From: Fibrobacter sp. UWB16
Lineage (GTDB): Bacteria > Fibrobacterota > Fibrobacteria > Fibrobacterales > Fibrobacteraceae
Direction: 5' to 3'
Length of the DNA: 64,000 nucleotides
Assembly (NCBI RefSeq): GCF_900215325.1
Contig: NZ_OCMS01000001.1
Coordinates: forward strand, 186,001-250,000
The translations under genes and the position numbers were made by a program. Position 1 is the first letter of the stretch, and each line of letters opens with the position of its first letter. Shown here in pieces: positions 51,035 to 58,615 of this stretch. The notes under the pieces were generated by a model, which did no database searches, was not told where the DNA came from, and saw only the letters and a list, made by a program, of their open reading frames with translations.

Positions 51035-51670
51035 ATGAAAATTTCTAAATTTGTCGCCATGAGAATTGGTTTAGTATTTATGCTTTTGGCAGCCTGCATC
51101 GCCGCAGCCGCCCCCTCCAAAAAAGCCTCCGCGAAAAAGTTCAAGGACCCGCGCGACGGCCACACCTACAAGATTGTGAAAATAGGCAACCACAACTGGC
51201 TCGCCGAAAACCTCACCTACAAGACGACCAAGGGTAGCTACTGCTACAACGATGACAAGGAAAACTGCCACAAGTACGGTCGCCTCTACACGTGGAAAGC
51301 TGCCATGAAGGCATGCCCCACCGGCTGGAAACTCCCCGACCGCAAAGACTGGAATTTCTTGAGCAAGTACCTCGGCGCAAGCAAGAAGAACGGCTTTAGA
51401 GTCAAGCAGGCAGGCCAGAGAATCTGCTTCGGCAACAACGAAATGTGGAGCCCGTACTGCGAAGAAACCAAAGCATCATTCAACGCGTCTGGCAAAAGCG
51501 ACACACACTTCGCCTACGAAGACATGGACAAGTCCGCATTTTTCTGGACAGCCACCGAAGAAACGACCTACATTGCGAACTTCGTGACCATCGGCGGTTA
51601 CAACGAACGTTATGCGGAACGAGCCATCGAAGAGAACAACGCCTTCTCCGTCAGGTGCATCCAGAAGTAA
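51035..51670 (+). CDS. Fibrobacter major paralogous domain protein
   Basis: A 211-residue secreted protein. Signal peptide (1-27), then the domain first described from Fibrobacter succinogenes (TIGR02145): DPRDGHTYKIVKIGNHNWLAENL, KYGRLYTWKAAMKACPTGWKLPDRKDW, FFWTATEE, SVRCIQK. The function is unknown; many paralogues with Ser-rich linkers occur in this genus. It is divergent from the regulator gene, with only 43 bases between the starts, so both share one promoter region. Confidence 0.92.
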   Translation: MKISKFVAMRIGLVFMLLAACIAAAAPSKKASAKKFKDPRDGHTYKIVKIGNHNWLAENLTYKTTKGSYCYNDDKENCHKYGRLYTWKAAMKACPTGWKLPDRKDWNFLSKYLGASKKNGFRVKQAGQRICFGNNEMWSPYCEETKASFNASGKSDTHFAYEDMDKSAFFWTATEETTYIANFVTIGGYNERYAERAIEENNAFSVRCIQK

Positions 51671-51695
51671 CAAGTTTATATAAAATATTAATTAT

Positions 51696-51726
51696 AAAGC
51701 AGACAAATTTATTTGTCTGCTTTTTT
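51696..51726 (+). terminator. Terminator after the paralogous-domain gene
   Basis: AAAGCAGACAAAT and ATTTGTCTGCTTT form a perfect 13-base stem, followed by TTTT. Confidence 0.92.
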
Positions 51727-51817
51727 ATCGTTTCAGAATGCGCCTAATAAATTTCTTTATAAGTAAAAAATTCAACAGAATCATTTCACGAACAACTTAT
51801 CGATTCGTTTCAGACGC

Positions 51818-51982
51818 TTTTTTACAACACCTTTTTTATCTTCATCAAGAACTTAAAGAGTAGCAAACTGCCTCTTGTACTCATCCACATAATACACCGC
51901 CTTTAATTTTTTTGAATTACAAATGTAGATACTAAAATTGACGGCATTGCAACCCATAGGTTGCAAAATTACGTAAAATAAA
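51818..51982 (-). repeat. Island repeat copy R1 (165 bp) with 22-codon micro-ORF
   Basis: Nearly identical to 53347-53509. Read on the minus strand: hairpin TTGCAACC/GGTTGCAA (51947-51966), TTTTAGTATCTACATTTGTAATTC, AAAGGCGG, then ATG at 51890 of a 22-codon frame ending at 51822. The TACATTTG block matches the Bacteroidetes -7 form TAnnTTTG. The flanks 51727-51817 and 51983-52016 show nothing else. Confidence 0.8.
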
Positions 51983-52016
51983 GCTTACAAGAATATCGAG
52001 ATAAAGAATTAGCGTT

Positions 52017-52193
52017 TCAGTCAGTGTACCCTGCCAAAGATACATCTTTGATGAAATCTTTGTCAAGTAGTCTCTTTAGTTTCTCAGCAGGAATTTCCTT
52101 TTCTTCCAAAACAGCTCGGAAAATTCGAAGCATCTCAGCCCGGTTTGTTTTTTCGCGCTTTTCAGGCTCCGTCCAGTTGTAAGCTTCCCCATA
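52017..52193 (-). pseudogene. 3' remnant of an unidentified gene
   Basis: A 58-codon open frame with no start, beginning after an in-frame stop and ending TGA at 52017: YGEAYNWTEPEKREKTNRAE, then MLRIFRAVLEEKEIPAEKL and DKDFIKDVSLAGYTD. The charged, helical composition looks like real protein. No family recognised. It follows the HigBA pair on the same strand. Confidence 0.45.
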
Positions 52194-52206
52194 TTAGTAA
52201 ATGACT

Positions 52207-52230
52207 TATAGTTCGTCAAAACGAACTATA
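52207..52230. promoter_or_regulatory. Perfect inverted repeat after the antitoxin gene
   Basis: TATAGTTCG and CGAACTATA around TCAAAA, 15 bases behind the antitoxin stop. No T-run follows on the minus strand, so it may be a processing hairpin or an operator rather than a terminator. Confidence 0.45.
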
Positions 52231-52244
52231 CATTATTGGAACCA

Positions 52245-52805
52245 TTAAGCTAAAACTAAATCTTTTTCCTTACGGTTGATTGATATATTGTCAAGAACGA
52301 TTTTTGGTTCATCTGCCGGATGAATCTTTTCCAATTTTGCAGAAGAACTTTCTATAAGCATCGATGCTAAATTCAGCATATTATGCGCAGCCTCAGTTTC
52401 GAAACTCGCAATTCCTTCTAAAATGCAATCATCGTCAACAGCATATTTTTGAAGTTCTTTTACCAAGTTGACAAGTTGACTATATGTTCCTTTTATTTTT
52501 TGAGCGATATTTTGAGGTTTAGAAATTGTAATTGTAGTCTCGTAACCTAGAGTTGCGAGATAAGAACACATATCGTCAACTTTTATCTGATCGTTGCTAG
52601 CGCTTTCAAGTTTAGAAATGAACGATTGCGATGTATTCATTTTTTTTGCCATTTCAGACTGCGATAAATCAGCCTTGGCTCGTAAAATGGTCAGATTTTG
52701 GCTTATACTATGATTTTTTATATGCTCGGTCGTTTCTTTTGCGATCTTTTTTTCAACCCCCATTTCATTCATTAAATCGGATATGGTTGTAAGATTTTTT
52801 TCCAT
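52245..52805 (-). CDS. XRE-family antitoxin, HigA-like
   Basis: A 186-residue protein with an XRE helix-turn-helix near residues 35-90 (LRAKADLSQSEMAKKMNTSQSFISKLES). The C-terminal 90 residues are an unassigned helical extension, which makes it longer than the usual 90-110-residue HigA. AGGAG precedes the ATG. It lies 33 bases behind a RelE-like toxin gene, giving the toxin-first order of higBA. It probably represses the operon through the inverted sites at 53242-53308. Confidence 0.85.
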   Translation of the reverse strand: MEKNLTTISDLMNEMGVEKKIAKETTEHIKNHSISQNLTILRAKADLSQSEMAKKMNTSQSFISKLESASNDQIKVDDMCSYLATLGYETTITISKPQNIAQKIKGTYSQLVNLVKELQKYAVDDDCILEGIASFETEAAHNMLNLASMLIESSSAKLEKIHPADEPKIVLDNISINRKEKDLVLA

Positions 52806-52838
52806 GTTGATCTCCTGAGATTGGGTTGAATAAGTAAA

Positions 52839-53204
52839 CTAAAGAGTTTGAATGAATTGATGTCCTGTTTTGATATCGCTTTGCTGCGATTGTTTGTCCC
52901 CAATCGACGTTATGAAAATAACATGATTAAGTACATTGGGATAGATATACAAGCGGAGCTGAAAACCACCTTTGGGTGGTCTTTGGTCTATTGCAAGCAA
53001 TCCATTTTTCTCGTTATGCACAAAAGGAAGCACTCTTTTCGCCTGTTCTAAAGAGACACCTTCATCTAGAGTCTTTTTATAGGTGTCTAGATTTTTCAAT
53101 GTGTTTTCAAACTCATGCGGGTATTTTCTACTAATACGATCCGCTGTGGATTTTGAAAAGCATGGGGCGAAACAGTATTCCCAAACATGTTCTGCTCGCA
53201 GCAT
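52839..53204 (-). CDS. RelE/HigB-like toxin
   Basis: About 121 residues from MLRAEHVWEYCFAP. The start at 53204 is chosen because AGAGGA lies seven bases before it; upstream in-frame codons lack a site. The size, the C-terminal strands (LLAIDQRPPKGGFQLRLYIYPN...HVIFITSIGDKQ) and the following XRE gene fit the RelE/HigB superfamily of ribosome-dependent mRNA interferases. Catalytic residues are not clear enough to name. Confidence 0.72.
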   Translation of the reverse strand: MLRAEHVWEYCFAPCFSKSTADRISRKYPHEFENTLKNLDTYKKTLDEGVSLEQAKRVLPFVHNEKNGLLAIDQRPPKGGFQLRLYIYPNVLNHVIFITSIGDKQSQQSDIKTGHQFIQTL

Positions 53205-53241
53205 AAAGATTCCTCTTAATTCATTTTCCCTCTTGTATTTT

Positions 53242-53308
53242 ATTCCGTTTTGGAATAAAAAATACAAAAATTAAAAATAAAAGCCAATATAAAATTCCAA
53301 AACAGAAT
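53242..53308. promoter_or_regulatory. Paired inverted operator sites before the toxin gene
   Basis: ATTCCGTTTTGGAAT (53242-53256) and its inverted near-copy ATTCCAAAACAGAAT (53294-53308) flank a minus-strand promoter-like TTGGCT - 17 bases - TATTTT. This is the layout of toxin-antitoxin autoregulation. Confidence 0.6.
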
Positions 53309-53346
53309 ATTTTTTATATAAAAAACGCAACATTAAGTTTTCTTAT

Positions 53347-53509
53347 TTTTTTACAACACCTTTTTTATCTTCATAAAGAACTTAAAAAGTAGCAAACTGC
53401 CTCTTGTACTCATCCACATAATACACCGCCTTTATTTTTTGAATTACAAAGGTAGATACTAAAATCGAGGACATTGCAACCCATAGGTTGCAAAATTTCG
53501 TAAAATAAG
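53347..53509 (-). repeat. Island repeat copy R2 (163 bp) with 22-codon micro-ORF
   Basis: Matches R1 over its whole length. The micro-ORF (53419 to 53351) differs from R1 by one synonymous change and one Leu/Phe change. A 2-base difference lies just upstream of the micro-ORF, so only that frame is preserved from the ribosome site onward. It lies 55 bases behind the stop of the GNAT gene. Confidence 0.8.
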
Positions 53510-53564
53510 ATTTATAATTCTTGCAACTTTGATTGAGACGTTTTCTTCAATGTCTGACAATATT

Positions 53565-54152
53565 TCAAATCGTCTTCAACAATTGCAAAAGTTCTTTTTG
53601 CGTCGATTTTGTCTTCCTTGTTCCAAACTCGACAAAATTGTTCTGCGTACAATAAAAATCTAGAAGTTTTTTCTTGTTTTCACACTCCAGAACGCAAAGA
53701 ACTCCACCCACGCCATGCTGGAGGTGTAAAATTTGCTCCATGGCCAAGAACAACAAATCGTTTCCTGTAATTGAGTCGTTAAGCCCTTGCTGAAAATTTT
53801 TTCCAAGCTGGGCTATAAGGTACGCAGGAATATTATACTCACCATCGTCCAAAGAGCTTATTCTTGAAAGTTTCCGTTGAACAGTCCGTGACACATTCTG
53901 AGCCTTTACGGAAATAGTCTTTATTGCCAATGAGAAATATCCCAAAAACGCACCATTCTTTTGCGAAAAGACCAGATAGCTCACAGCCTGATGCTTTTTA
54001 GCGAATTCGACTGCCGATTTTTTCAAAAAGCCCTCAACATCCTTATTCAAAGGACACTCGTAGAGGGTACAGAGATCCGACAAGAGCTCTTCTATTGGAG
54101 CCCCGCAGAGATACTCCATGATATTTACAACAAAATAGGATTTAGAAGCCAT
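53565..54152 (-). CDS. GNAT-type toxin candidate
   Basis: A 195-residue protein of GNAT shape: central AVSYLVFSQKNGAFLGYFSLAIK, a helix with QLGKNFQQGLNDSITGNDLLFLAMEQI (CoA-site region), and YCTQNNFVEFGTRK at the end, as in TacT/AtaT-type toxins (a short NGF/LGF-like segment before the end). It overlaps the upstream 61-codon gene by 11 bases. The ribosome site is weak, consistent with coupling. Toxin function is inferred from gene arrangement and fold. Confidence 0.65.
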   Translation of the reverse strand: MASKSYFVVNIMEYLCGAPIEELLSDLCTLYECPLNKDVEGFLKKSAVEFAKKHQAVSYLVFSQKNGAFLGYFSLAIKTISVKAQNVSRTVQRKLSRISSLDDGEYNIPAYLIAQLGKNFQQGLNDSITGNDLLFLAMEQILHLQHGVGGVLCVLECENKKKLLDFYCTQNNFVEFGTRKTKSTQKELLQLLKTI

Positions 54153-54327
54153 GTTTCTTTCTAAGGAGAGTAAGTTTTTTCAAACTGTAAACTCCGCTTA
54201 GAACATCAGCCTTAACACGACTGACAGAAACAGGGGCCTTCAAAGAGCGATCCACAGCCTTAACGAAGGACTCCAATTGTTTGGTCCCAACCACGTTAAA
54301 GTTCTTTTTTATGCTCGATGTAGCCAT
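54142..54327 (-). CDS. Small putative antitoxin of the GNAT pair
   Basis: A 61-residue basic protein (MATSSIKKNFNVVGTKQLES...LTLLRKKHGF). It is directly upstream of and overlapping a GNAT gene. GAAGGT precedes the ATG. No DNA-binding fold is obvious. Antitoxin is a guess from context. Confidence 0.6.
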   Translation of the reverse strand: MATSSIKKNFNVVGTKQLESFVKAVDRSLKAPVSVSRVKADVLSGVYSLKKLTLLRKKHGF

Positions 54328-54416
54328 GATTTACCTTCTAGCGAAATATACATTAATCAAAACAACAATACAAGCCCGCCAAAAATAGCTATGATGAAAT
54401 CCTAGCCTTTTCGAGC

Positions 54417-54488
54417 TTTTGAATTACAAATGTAGATACTAAAATCAACGACCTTGCAACCCTTCGATTGCAAGGTTTGTAAAATAAA
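54417..54488 (-). repeat. Island repeat copy R3 (short, 72 bp)
   Basis: Carries only the hairpin and TTTTAGTATCTACATTTG part of R1/R2. The stem here is ACCTTGCAA/TTGCAAGGT with a different loop, so the stem changes while pairing is kept. It lies just behind the terminator of the wecB fragment and about 90 bases before the GNAT pair. Confidence 0.75.
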
Positions 54489-54492
54489 ATTC

Positions 54493-54525
54493 AAAAAAAA
54501 GAAATGTCCCGCTTCCACGGGACAT
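54493..54525 (-). terminator. Terminator of the wecB fragment
   Basis: ATGTCCCG/CGGGACAT with minus-strand T-run TTTCTTTTTTTT. Homologous to the terminator at 58552-58581. Confidence 0.85.
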
Positions 54526-54554
54526 CCTTGCATTTACGCTTTTCAAAAACGATT

Positions 54555-54995
54555 CTACCCCTTCCTCCACACCATCTTGTTGACGATGCCGGTGTAGCTC
54601 TGGATAATCTTCACGACCTTGGTCGAGACGTTTTCTTCGATGTAGTCGGGCACGGGGATGACGTAGTCGCCGTTGGTGTTCATCGTGACGGCTGTGTCGA
54701 CGGCCTGCAAGAGGGACTTTTCGTCGATGCCAGCGATGAAGAAGCAGGCCTTGTCAAGCGCTTCGGGGCGTTCTGTGCTGGTGCGGATGCAGATTGCCGG
54801 GAACGGGTGGCCGACGCTTGTGAAGAAGGAGCTTTCTTCGGGGAGCGTGCCGCTGTCGCTCACGACGGCGAATGCGTTCATCTGCAAGCAGTTGTAATCG
54901 TGGAATCCGAGCGGTTCGTGCTGAATCACGCGCTTATCGAGCTTGAAGCCCGAGGCGGCGAGGCGGTTACGGCTGCGCGGGTGGCAGCTGTTTGT
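54555..54995 (-). pseudogene. Duplicated 3' fragment of wecB (UDP-GlcNAc 2-epimerase)
   Basis: About 146 C-terminal codons, nearly identical to the end of the wecB-like gene at 58616, from CHPRSRNRLAASGFKLDKR to NKMVWRK. Homology also covers the 3' flank and terminator (54502-54992 against about 58558-59052). Upstream of 54995 the sequence breaks off into unrelated DNA. There is no catalytic N-terminus, so it cannot be a working epimerase. Confidence 0.88.
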
Positions 54996-55051
54996 GTCAC
55001 GAGATCCACCCATACCACCAGTAATCAATTTTTTACCCTAAGCAAAGGTTA

Positions 55052-56539
55052 TTAAACACAAATTTTATTCCTAAAAGACTCAAAGAATCCAAAGACTTTC
55101 TTGAATTTTTCGTCTGATTTCAATTTTTCAATAATGGTTGACATATCGGAATCAGTTTCTTCTCCAGGAAGTTCCATACATTTTTGAAAAAAAGCAATAA
55201 CAAAATCGCTAGATGTAATAGTTTCCTTTGCAAGAGTTCCATTTTCAATTGACTCGTACTTCCGCTTGCACTCTTGCAAAAAGAAATTCTTCACAGGTTC
55301 AATCTTTTCATTGAAAATCGAATGTGGAGCGCCAACAGACAGCGTATAAAGATTAGGCCCATTTTTTGAAGAAGTATCCGTCATCAGCAATTCTTCATCA
55401 GCATCTTCATCCAAGTTAGGCAAAGGAACTGCAACACAATCATTCTCCCATTCCCAATCCTGTTCCAAGTTGAAAAATAGCCTAATCATTTCCAGAATTT
55501 CCGCACAAGCCAGTTCATAAGGATATTTCTCTTTTGAAGAACCTAAAGTTTGAATATGATAATTACGGAAAAGATTCAAAATCATCTTCTTTTCGCGTAT
55601 GGTATAATTAGAATTGTTTAGAACAGCTCCAAGAAAAAGGCTGAAAAAATCATCGTCCATACGGTTGTAGAAATACTTACCGAAATCTTTCCAGCAGAGC
55701 TTTATCAATTCTCGCGAATCACCGACTGGAATCCTGTAGAAATCGGTAAAAAACCTTTGAAGGTATGATTTAGCAAATGTTTCGTCTTCTTCGTCATCCC
55801 TTGCATAGAGTCCATTTATGTTAGCTTTCAATTCCCTATCGTTTATAGCAACAACCTGAATTAAAGGAGTTTCATTGCATATATGATGAAGCCGATTCAA
55901 GACCTTGAGAGAATAATCAGGCAAACACCGATCCAATTCATCCACGACAAACAGAATCTTTTTACCTTCGTAAGCCATATAACCACAGAGCAAATTATTT
56001 ATCGTCTCAATTATATCAGAAATCGATGCCAAGGATTTCCATGGCTTTAATTCAACAGCTTTCTTTTGTTTCACTTTATCCTTAATCAAAGCGAAAATAT
56101 TTCCAATATTCACTATATCAGCCACAGCAAAATGTTGAGTTACACACTGAGACAATTGAACGATAAATTGCTTCATCAAGGCATAGTAGTGGTCTTGTTG
56201 TTTATCGGGATTTTGAGACTCAATTGTATTTAACTGTCCAACAATAACAGATAAAATTCCCACAAGGGGTTCTTCATAATAGTCGTTTTTCCAGCAATCG
56301 TAATGGAATATGATGCACTTGCTTGAAAATTTCTTTTCAATTTCGTTCAGAATAAAAGTCTTACCCACACCCCACATACCCATGACAGCCAACGACATAG
56401 GCTCTTTCGAATAAAGCCGATGACTTATCATCTCTGAAATGTCACCAATCATCTTGCTTCGATCAAGAATATCTGGATCTTGGGCATTTTTTCGTTTGCC
56501 TTCTATGAATTCGGCAATCATTTGATCAAATTCATCCAT
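55052..56539 (-). CDS. KAP-family P-loop NTPase (second copy)
   Basis: A 495-residue KAP NTPase. Walker A MGMWGVGKTFILNEI near residue 52, and Walker B KILFVVDELDRCLPDYSLKVLNRLHHIC near 190, the KAP signature. Typical KAP membrane segments within the P-loop domain are absent or weak (CGYMAYEGKK region). The C-terminal half is unassigned. KAP proteins include PifA, which excludes phage T7. It lies between the wecB fragment and an ATPase-nuclease pair. Its sequence is related to the KAP at 61700. Confidence 0.86.
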   Translation of the reverse strand: MDEFDQMIAEFIEGKRKNAQDPDILDRSKMIGDISEMISHRLYSKEPMSLAVMGMWGVGKTFILNEIEKKFSSKCIIFHYDCWKNDYYEEPLVGILSVIVGQLNTIESQNPDKQQDHYYALMKQFIVQLSQCVTQHFAVADIVNIGNIFALIKDKVKQKKAVELKPWKSLASISDIIETINNLLCGYMAYEGKKILFVVDELDRCLPDYSLKVLNRLHHICNETPLIQVVAINDRELKANINGLYARDDEEDETFAKSYLQRFFTDFYRIPVGDSRELIKLCWKDFGKYFYNRMDDDFFSLFLGAVLNNSNYTIREKKMILNLFRNYHIQTLGSSKEKYPYELACAEILEMIRLFFNLEQDWEWENDCVAVPLPNLDEDADEELLMTDTSSKNGPNLYTLSVGAPHSIFNEKIEPVKNFFLQECKRKYESIENGTLAKETITSSDFVIAFFQKCMELPGEETDSDMSTIIEKLKSDEKFKKVFGFFESFRNKICV

Positions 56540-56661
56540 TAGTCAGCTCCCGATTGATTAACAACATTGTTAGAATATATATCATTTACTGAACTTAAGA
56601 AGACACAACAAGCCACATCTGTCGCCCCAAACAGTATTATCTTCTTGCCAAAGACGGAGAT

Positions 56662-57126
56662 TTACAGCGAATATGATGCGGGCGTATTCGCAACAATCAG
56701 TCTTGCGTTCAGGGAACTGATTTTTTTCATGCCCTTTTGAATCAACGGCGATGATGCAGGAAAATGATTTTTGCCAACAACAAACGCCAGCTTCCGTTGA
56801 GAACACTCAGGATTCAATTTTGGATTTTTGAGAGACGCTTCCAGTTGTTCTATGGCATGTTCAATATCGCCACCTTTCAATTCAACAAAGCAAAACAAGG
56901 GGGCTGATTTTTCAACCAACAACTTGTCACACCGGGCAGAACGAGTATTTGAAAGAATCACGCCCCCATCGACATCAACCTTCAAACAAGACTTTTTTGA
57001 CTTATTGACAAATGTAATCTTGCTTTTCTGTTCTTCAAACTTGATATTAGAATCCTTGGTTGAGCACCAAGATCCAGAAGGCAAAGAATTAGCCCATACA
57101 TTCAAAGATTCATTCGCTTTATTCAT
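56662..57126 (-). CDS. Small PD-(D/E)XK nuclease-like protein paired with an AAA ATPase
   Basis: A 154-residue protein. Asp67 in RCDKLL and Glu82-Leu-Lys84 in CFVELKGGDIEHAIEQL give the D...E-x-K arrangement of PD-(D/E)XK nucleases, followed by a helix with Gln as in Holliday-junction-like and restriction-type members. It overlaps the ATPase gene by four bases (ATGA), so the two are translated together. It would be the effector nuclease of a two-gene system. The assignment rests on motif and context. Confidence 0.65.
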   Translation of the reverse strand: MNKANESLNVWANSLPSGSWCSTKDSNIKFEEQKSKITFVNKSKKSCLKVDVDGGVILSNTRSARCDKLLVEKSAPLFCFVELKGGDIEHAIEQLEASLKNPKLNPECSQRKLAFVVGKNHFPASSPLIQKGMKKISSLNARLIVANTPASYSL

Positions 57127-58295
57127 ACTTCAAGCAATTGGCTAAATTCGTTAGAAATATCTACAGAAACAGAATCCAAGAACGACTGCGCAATCAAGCG
57201 ATTTTCACGATCGAGCAAACTTTTGACACGACCATTACTCACTCCGTAAACACGAACATCTTCGAAGTTTATAAAGTCGCTTTGGCCAACAATCTTTTCC
57301 ACCTTTCGCCTAGCAGAATCATCCTTTACAGCAGAATCGCGCGCTTGAATCAGGTTATTTAAAGCCGAAAGTATATACGGGCTATGCGTACTAACAAACA
57401 AAGTATTGCACAAGTTGCCATTCAACTTGCGAGCGAACCATTTCACAAGCCCATACTGCGCCATAGGGAACAGATTTTGTTCCGGTTCTTCAAGGAAAAC
57501 CTTTACACCGCAATTTTTTAGATAGTTATCGGCAATCCCCATTTTCTTCAACTTTAAGTCTTGCTCAATGAGATCCTTAAGCATCAGGTCTGTTTGCATC
57601 TTTCTGAGGCTCGCTGGCTCGGACTTAAGCGAAATATCGAACAGGTACGACAAAAGGGCATACTGCGGAATCAAGGACTGCAAGCCACTTGATGCGTTCG
57701 AAAATTTCAGCTGTTTACCATTCATGGAAACATGGTCCGACTTGTCCGCATCGTTATAGAAATACGAAACACCCATGTCCAAAATATCCAACTTGTGGTT
57801 ACGGTCAAAATTTTTGCGGGCGACATCCCATTCTGCCATGTAATTGCGGATATTATTAAACTTATCGAAGTTTACATCGAGCCAATTCGGGATTGACGCG
57901 ACAATATTCCTCTCAGCCGGAATATAGGTATTTTTTGTACGCTTAAAACTCCAACGCTTATTGGTCCATTCAAAATGAATACCAATAAGTAGTTTTTTGT
58001 CAAACTTGATCTCAATCTGTAAAGTATCCGACTTATAATAAATCTCGGCACCTGGCAGAGCATAGTCGTCAAGCTTGTGGAATGTAATTAATTGATCTCT
58101 GACCACATCAGGATTCATCCAATCGCCAGGAACCTGCGTCAACTGGATTTTCTTTTCAACCCAATTGCAGAAACTGGCAATTTTGAGGATAGTGCTCTTA
58201 CCCGAACTCTGAGGACCAATAAGGACATTGACCCTTTTGAAATCCAAAGAGGCCGACTTGATTGGTCCAAAATTCTTTATTGTAAGCTTTTGCAT
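57123..58295 (-). CDS. OLD-like/AAA_15-type ATPase
   Basis: A 390-residue ABC-type ATPase. MQKLTIKNFGPIKSASLDF and Walker A LIGPQSSGKSTIL at the N-terminus, signature near SNASSGLQSLIPQ, Walker B LEEPEQNLFP, and the STHSPYILSAL switch segment. This is the form found in several anti-phage systems where the ATPase senses and a partner nuclease acts (Septu, PARIS and Gabija are examples of that logic). There is no TOPRIM domain, so the partner gene would supply nuclease activity. An inverted repeat lies 40 bases upstream. Confidence 0.85.
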   Translation of the reverse strand: MQKLTIKNFGPIKSASLDFKRVNVLIGPQSSGKSTILKIASFCNWVEKKIQLTQVPGDWMNPDVVRDQLITFHKLDDYALPGAEIYYKSDTLQIEIKFDKKLLIGIHFEWTNKRWSFKRTKNTYIPAERNIVASIPNWLDVNFDKFNNIRNYMAEWDVARKNFDRNHKLDILDMGVSYFYNDADKSDHVSMNGKQLKFSNASSGLQSLIPQYALLSYLFDISLKSEPASLRKMQTDLMLKDLIEQDLKLKKMGIADNYLKNCGVKVFLEEPEQNLFPMAQYGLVKWFARKLNGNLCNTLFVSTHSPYILSALNNLIQARDSAVKDDSARRKVEKIVGQSDFINFEDVRVYGVSNGRVKSLLDRENRLIAQSFLDSVSVDISNEFSQLLEV

Positions 58296-58335
58296 GGTTG
58301 AATCCTGATGTTACCCAATAAAAAATAATAAATCA

Positions 58336-58356
58336 TTTTGACACAAAGTGTCAAAA
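58336..58356. promoter_or_regulatory. Perfect inverted repeat before the ATPase-nuclease operon
   Basis: TTTTGACAC and GTGTCAAAA around AAA. On the minus strand it contains TTGACA, with TATTAT 18 bases further, so an operator overlapping the operon promoter is likely. Confidence 0.5.
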
Positions 58357-58401
58357 TACGATTTTTCATACATATTAGCGATATTCCAGCCATCATATTG
58401 A

Positions 58402-58537
58402 ACTATAAAGAATTTCTTTATAGTTGCCACACTTGTATAGGATTCTTTACCAACAATAGCTCCGTACGGAGTGGTTGTTTCCATTTTGGAAACAACCACT
58501 TTTTCATCAAGCCTGATTTTTGTCAGGCTTTTCTTTT
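58402..58537 (+). ncRNA. Candidate small RNA with three hairpins and a terminator
   Basis: Hairpin AACTATAAAG/CTTTATAGTT (58402-58426), palindrome CTCCGTACGGAG (58460-58471), hairpin GTGGTTGTTTCC/GGAAACAACCAC (58471-58499), then TTTCATCAAG-like TTTTCATCAAG and terminator AAGCCTGA/TCAGGCTT with T-run (58509-58537). The TTTCATCAAG block before a terminator is shared with the RNAs at 13653 and 16856. It lies in a 320-base gap without a gene. Confidence 0.4.
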
Positions 58538-58551
58538 ATCCCCCTCTATAC

Positions 58552-58581
58552 ACAAAAAGATTGTCCCGCTTCCGCAGGACA
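58552..58581 (-). terminator. Terminator of wecB
   Basis: TGTCCTGC/GCGGGACA with a GGAA loop, followed on the minus strand by ATCTTTTTG. Confidence 0.75.
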
Positions 58582-58615
58582 TTTTCATATCATTTTTCGC
58601 TTTTCAAAAACGATT

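Noticed and set aside
51910-51985. R1/R2/R3 as a CRISPR array or tracrRNA
   Set aside because: Copies are about 1-1.5 kb apart with genes between them, differ in length, and there is no cas gene or spacer pattern.
53533-53560. Possible wecB scrap before the GNAT gene end (GAGACGTTTTCTTC)
   Set aside because: Only about 20 bases match the wecB 3' region; chance similarity cannot be excluded.
51818-54488. R elements as classical integron attC sites
   Set aside because: No RYYYAAC/GTTRRRY core sites at the ends and no integron integrase in the window; only the positional pattern is cassette-like.
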